From Lysobacteraceae bacterium (GTDB lineage Bacteria; Pseudomonadota; Gammaproteobacteria; Steroidobacterales; Steroidobacteraceae), in NCBI GenBank assembly GCA_012516015.1, contig JAAYXG010000805.1:1-7554 (forward strand): a stretch of 7,554 bases of DNA, given 5' to 3'. This document shows positions 5,948-7,554 of this stretch, in pieces. Positions within the stretch are counted from its first letter, which is position 1. The number at the start of each line of letters is the position of its first letter. The position numbers were made by a program, and so were the translations under genes. The notes beneath the pieces are model-generated. The model worked only from the letters and a program-made list of their open reading frames with translations, was not told where the DNA came from and did no database searches.

Positions 5948-7357
5948 TCACGGCAGATGCAGAACGCGCGGTTCCACGTACGATTTGAGCCCCATCGAGC
6001 CCAATCCTCGACCGAGGCCCGATTCCTTGAATCCGCCGAACGGGATGCCCGGATCCGAACCGCCGTGAGCGTTGACCCACACCGTGCCGGCCTCGAGCCG
6101 GCGCGCGATGTCCGCCGCCCGTTGCGCATCCGCGCTCCATACCGAGGCGCCCAAACCGAAGCGAGTTGCGTTGGCGCGCGTCACGGCCGCCTCGATATCC
6201 GCAAACGTCAGCAACGGCAGCACCGGACCGAACTGCTCCTCGTCCACCAACCGCACGCCCTCGGCGACACCCGCGATAACGGTCGGCGCGACGAAGTAGC
6301 CGGGCCTGTCGAGCGCCGCGCCGCCGACCAATGCCCGTCCGCCGCGCTCGATCGCATCCTCGATGAGACCTAGCACACGCTCGAACTGCGGTCGGTTCTG
6401 CACCGGTCCGAGCTCAACGCCGGGCTCGAAGCCATCTCCGACTTTCACTTGCTTGGCGAGCCGCGCCAGCGCCGAGCCGAGCCGCTCGGCGAGCGACTCG
6501 TGCACGAACACCCGTTTGATCGCCATGCAGCGCTGGCCGCTGTTCTGAAACGCGCTCCAGAAGAGCTTCGGCGCGATCGCATCGACGTCGGCGTCGTCCA
6601 GCACGATAGCTGCATCGTTTCCGCCGAGCTCGAGCGAAACCCGCTTCAAGTTCGACGATGCGGCGCTCGCGAGGACGCTCTTTCCGGTTGCGATCGAGCC
6701 CACAAAACCGATCTTGTCGATGCCGGCGTGTTGCGTCATCCAGCGGCCAAGGTCGTTACCGCCGGAGAGCGTGTTGAATAGTCCACGCGGCAACGCTTCG
6801 GCGGCGATCTCTCCCAGCTTGAGCGTCGCGAGCGGCGTAAACGGCGACGGCTTCAGGATCACACTGTTACCGGTTACCAGCGCCTGCGCCGCAATCTGCA
6901 CACCCAGCAGCACGGGCGAGTTCCAGGGCGCAATCGCCCCCACCACACCCAGCGGCCGATAGTCGAGCACGACGCGTCCCCGTTCATCGCTGCGCAACAT
7001 TTCGGGAGTCAACTCGAACGAGAGCAGCCCTTCGATTCGGCTCGCCGTGGATTCGATCTCGCGGATCGCTGCCCCCAAAGGCTTTCCCTGCTCGCGAGTC
7101 AACAATTGCGCAAGCTCTTGAGTTTGCGCGCGAATCGCCGCTGCGAAGCCGCGCAGAATCGCCCCTCTCTCCTCGCCCGGGACCGCTCGCCACTTCTCGA
7201 ACGCCCGTCGTGCAGCCGTCACCGCCCGATCGAGCTGCTCGGGGGTCGCGTCAGGTGCACGGGCGAATGCGCTCGCCGTTGCCGGATTGATGACATCGAA
7301 GAACTCGACGCCCTCGACCGACTCGCCGTCGATCGTGTGAGTCGCTGTCGTTTGCAT
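5948..7357 (-). CDS. NAD(P)-dependent aldehyde dehydrogenase, probable aromatic aldehyde dehydrogenase
   Basis: A 469-aa ALDH-superfamily enzyme, complete. Visible motifs: APWN (Asn146), the cofactor-binding LKPSPFTP (Lys169), GFVGSIATGK (217-226), catalytic-base Glu243 in LELGG, nucleophile Cys277 in NSGQRC, and EEQFGPVLP (Glu374). The sequence style (FTPLATL, GGNDAAIVL, CMAIKR) resembles an AldA-like ALDH branch rather than classical Vdh. In context it would oxidise the aldehyde released by the hydratase-lyase to the benzoate-type acid; the substrate is inferred. I chose ATG 7357 because the protein from there (MQTTATHTIDGES...) matches the usual ALDH N-terminus. That start has no Shine-Dalgarno site and abuts an operator. 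An in-frame ATG at 7423, with GAGG six nt upstream, would add 22 atypical residues encoded partly by the operator. The gene is followed by the MarR gene on the same strand. Confidence 0.9.
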   Translation of the reverse strand: MQTTATHTIDGESVEGVEFFDVINPATASAFARAPDATPEQLDRAVTAARRAFEKWRAVPGEERGAILRGFAAAIRAQTQELAQLLTREQGKPLGAAIREIESTASRIEGLLSFELTPEMLRSDERGRVVLDYRPLGVVGAIAPWNSPVLLGVQIAAQALVTGNSVILKPSPFTPLATLKLGEIAAEALPRGLFNTLSGGNDLGRWMTQHAGIDKIGFVGSIATGKSVLASAASSNLKRVSLELGGNDAAIVLDDADVDAIAPKLFWSAFQNSGQRCMAIKRVFVHESLAERLGSALARLAKQVKVGDGFEPGVELGPVQNRPQFERVLGLIEDAIERGGRALVGGAALDRPGYFVAPTVIAGVAEGVRLVDEEQFGPVLPLLTFADIEAAVTRANATRFGLGASVWSADAQRAADIARRLEAGTVWVNAHGGSDPGIPFGGFKESGLGRGLGSMGLKSYVEPRVLHLP

Positions 7358-7372
7358 ATCAGTTTGGCTGAT
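7358..7372. promoter_or_regulatory. MarR-type operator directly at the aldehyde dehydrogenase start
   Basis: ATCAGT-TTG-GCTGAT matches the consensus with one arm mismatch and ends at the base next to the ATG (7357-7355). On the minus strand a good -10-like box, TACAAT (7380-7375), lies just upstream, without a recognisable -35. Transcription from it would start near 7368, within the operator, giving a leader of only about ten nt. Repression at the transcription start point is the simplest reading. Confidence 0.6.
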
Positions 7373-7437
7373 TAATTGTATTCGGTTTCGAGCGGTTCGA
7401 TTCGCAGCGGGGCGCGTTGACATCCCCGGCCTCATAG

Positions 7438-7467
7438 ATCATCTTAGCTGATATCAGCTCGGCTGAC
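7438..7467. promoter_or_regulatory. Tandem MarR-type operator pair near the right edge
   Basis: Two abutting 15-bp units: ATCATC-TTA-GCTGAT (7438-7452) and ATCAGC-TCG-GCTGAC (7453-7467), each one mismatch from consensus. The 15-bp centre spacing equals that of the pair before BKACE. On the plus strand, TTAGCT (7444-7449), 17 bp, CATACT (7467-7472) is a weak promoter candidate overlapping both. No start codon follows within the window, but a purine-rich Shine-Dalgarno-like run (GGGAGGGGGA, 7541-7550) sits at the very end. This suggests that a rightward gene starts just outside. The pair could also act on the leftward aldehyde dehydrogenase gene. Confidence 0.6.
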
Positions 7468-7554
7468 ATACTTCACGACAGATCAACAGCGCCCGACCAC
7501 GATCGGCGCAGCGGCGAAGAAGTTATAGTTCCGCGTAAGCGGGAGGGGGAAAAG

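Overview
The window reads as a catabolic island from a high-GC proteobacterium: dense GC-rich coding, non-ATG starts, Shine-Dalgarno sites and a MarR-type repressor. I cannot place it below phylum from sequence alone. The gene set (an NDP-forming acyl-CoA ligase next to a hydroxycinnamoyl-CoA hydratase-lyase, a MarR regulator and an aldehyde dehydrogenase) resembles the ferA/ferB/ferC ferulate clusters described in sphingomonads. No RNA genes, mobile elements or CRISPR arrays were seen.

Layout. Positions 1-406 hold no recognised gene, but contain an operator pair (174-203) and a small candidate leader ORF (270-410). A plus-strand beta-keto acid cleavage enzyme (BKACE, DUF849) occupies 407-1327. 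Everything else is on the minus strand, in transcription order: aldehyde dehydrogenase (7357-5948), MarR regulator (5828-5343), then a tight operon of hydratase-lyase (5215-4364), acyl-CoA ligase (4360-2255) and double-hotdog thioesterase (2258-1302). The operon genes are separated by 3 bp and by a GTGA overlap. The thioesterase and BKACE genes converge and overlap by 26 bp.

How the genes may work together (inference). The ligase would activate a cinnamic-type acid. The hydratase-lyase would cut its CoA ester to an aromatic aldehyde plus acetyl-CoA, and the dehydrogenase would oxidise the aldehyde to the benzoate-type acid. In parallel, BKACE could use acetyl-CoA to cleave an aroyl-acetate type beta-keto acid into acetoacetate and an aroyl-CoA, which the thioesterase would hydrolyse to the same aromatic acid. 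This second branch matches what I recall of the VceA/VceB vanilloyl-acetate route of Sphingobium SYK-6. The window therefore looks like a two-branch side-chain-shortening module for lignin-type C6-C3 compounds.

Two observations stand out. First, a 15-bp palindrome, ATCAGC-N3-GCTGAT, recurs in about eight copies in the regions upstream of BKACE, the hydratase-lyase operon, the aldehyde dehydrogenase and an unseen gene at the right edge. It ties both branches into one probable MarR regulon. Second, the hydratase-lyase keeps the catalytic glutamate, but both tyrosines known to bind the substrate's para-hydroxyl (Tyr75 and Tyr239 in the Pseudomonas enzyme) are phenylalanine here. This suggests the system handles non-phenolic or para-O-substituted cinnamates rather than ferulate.
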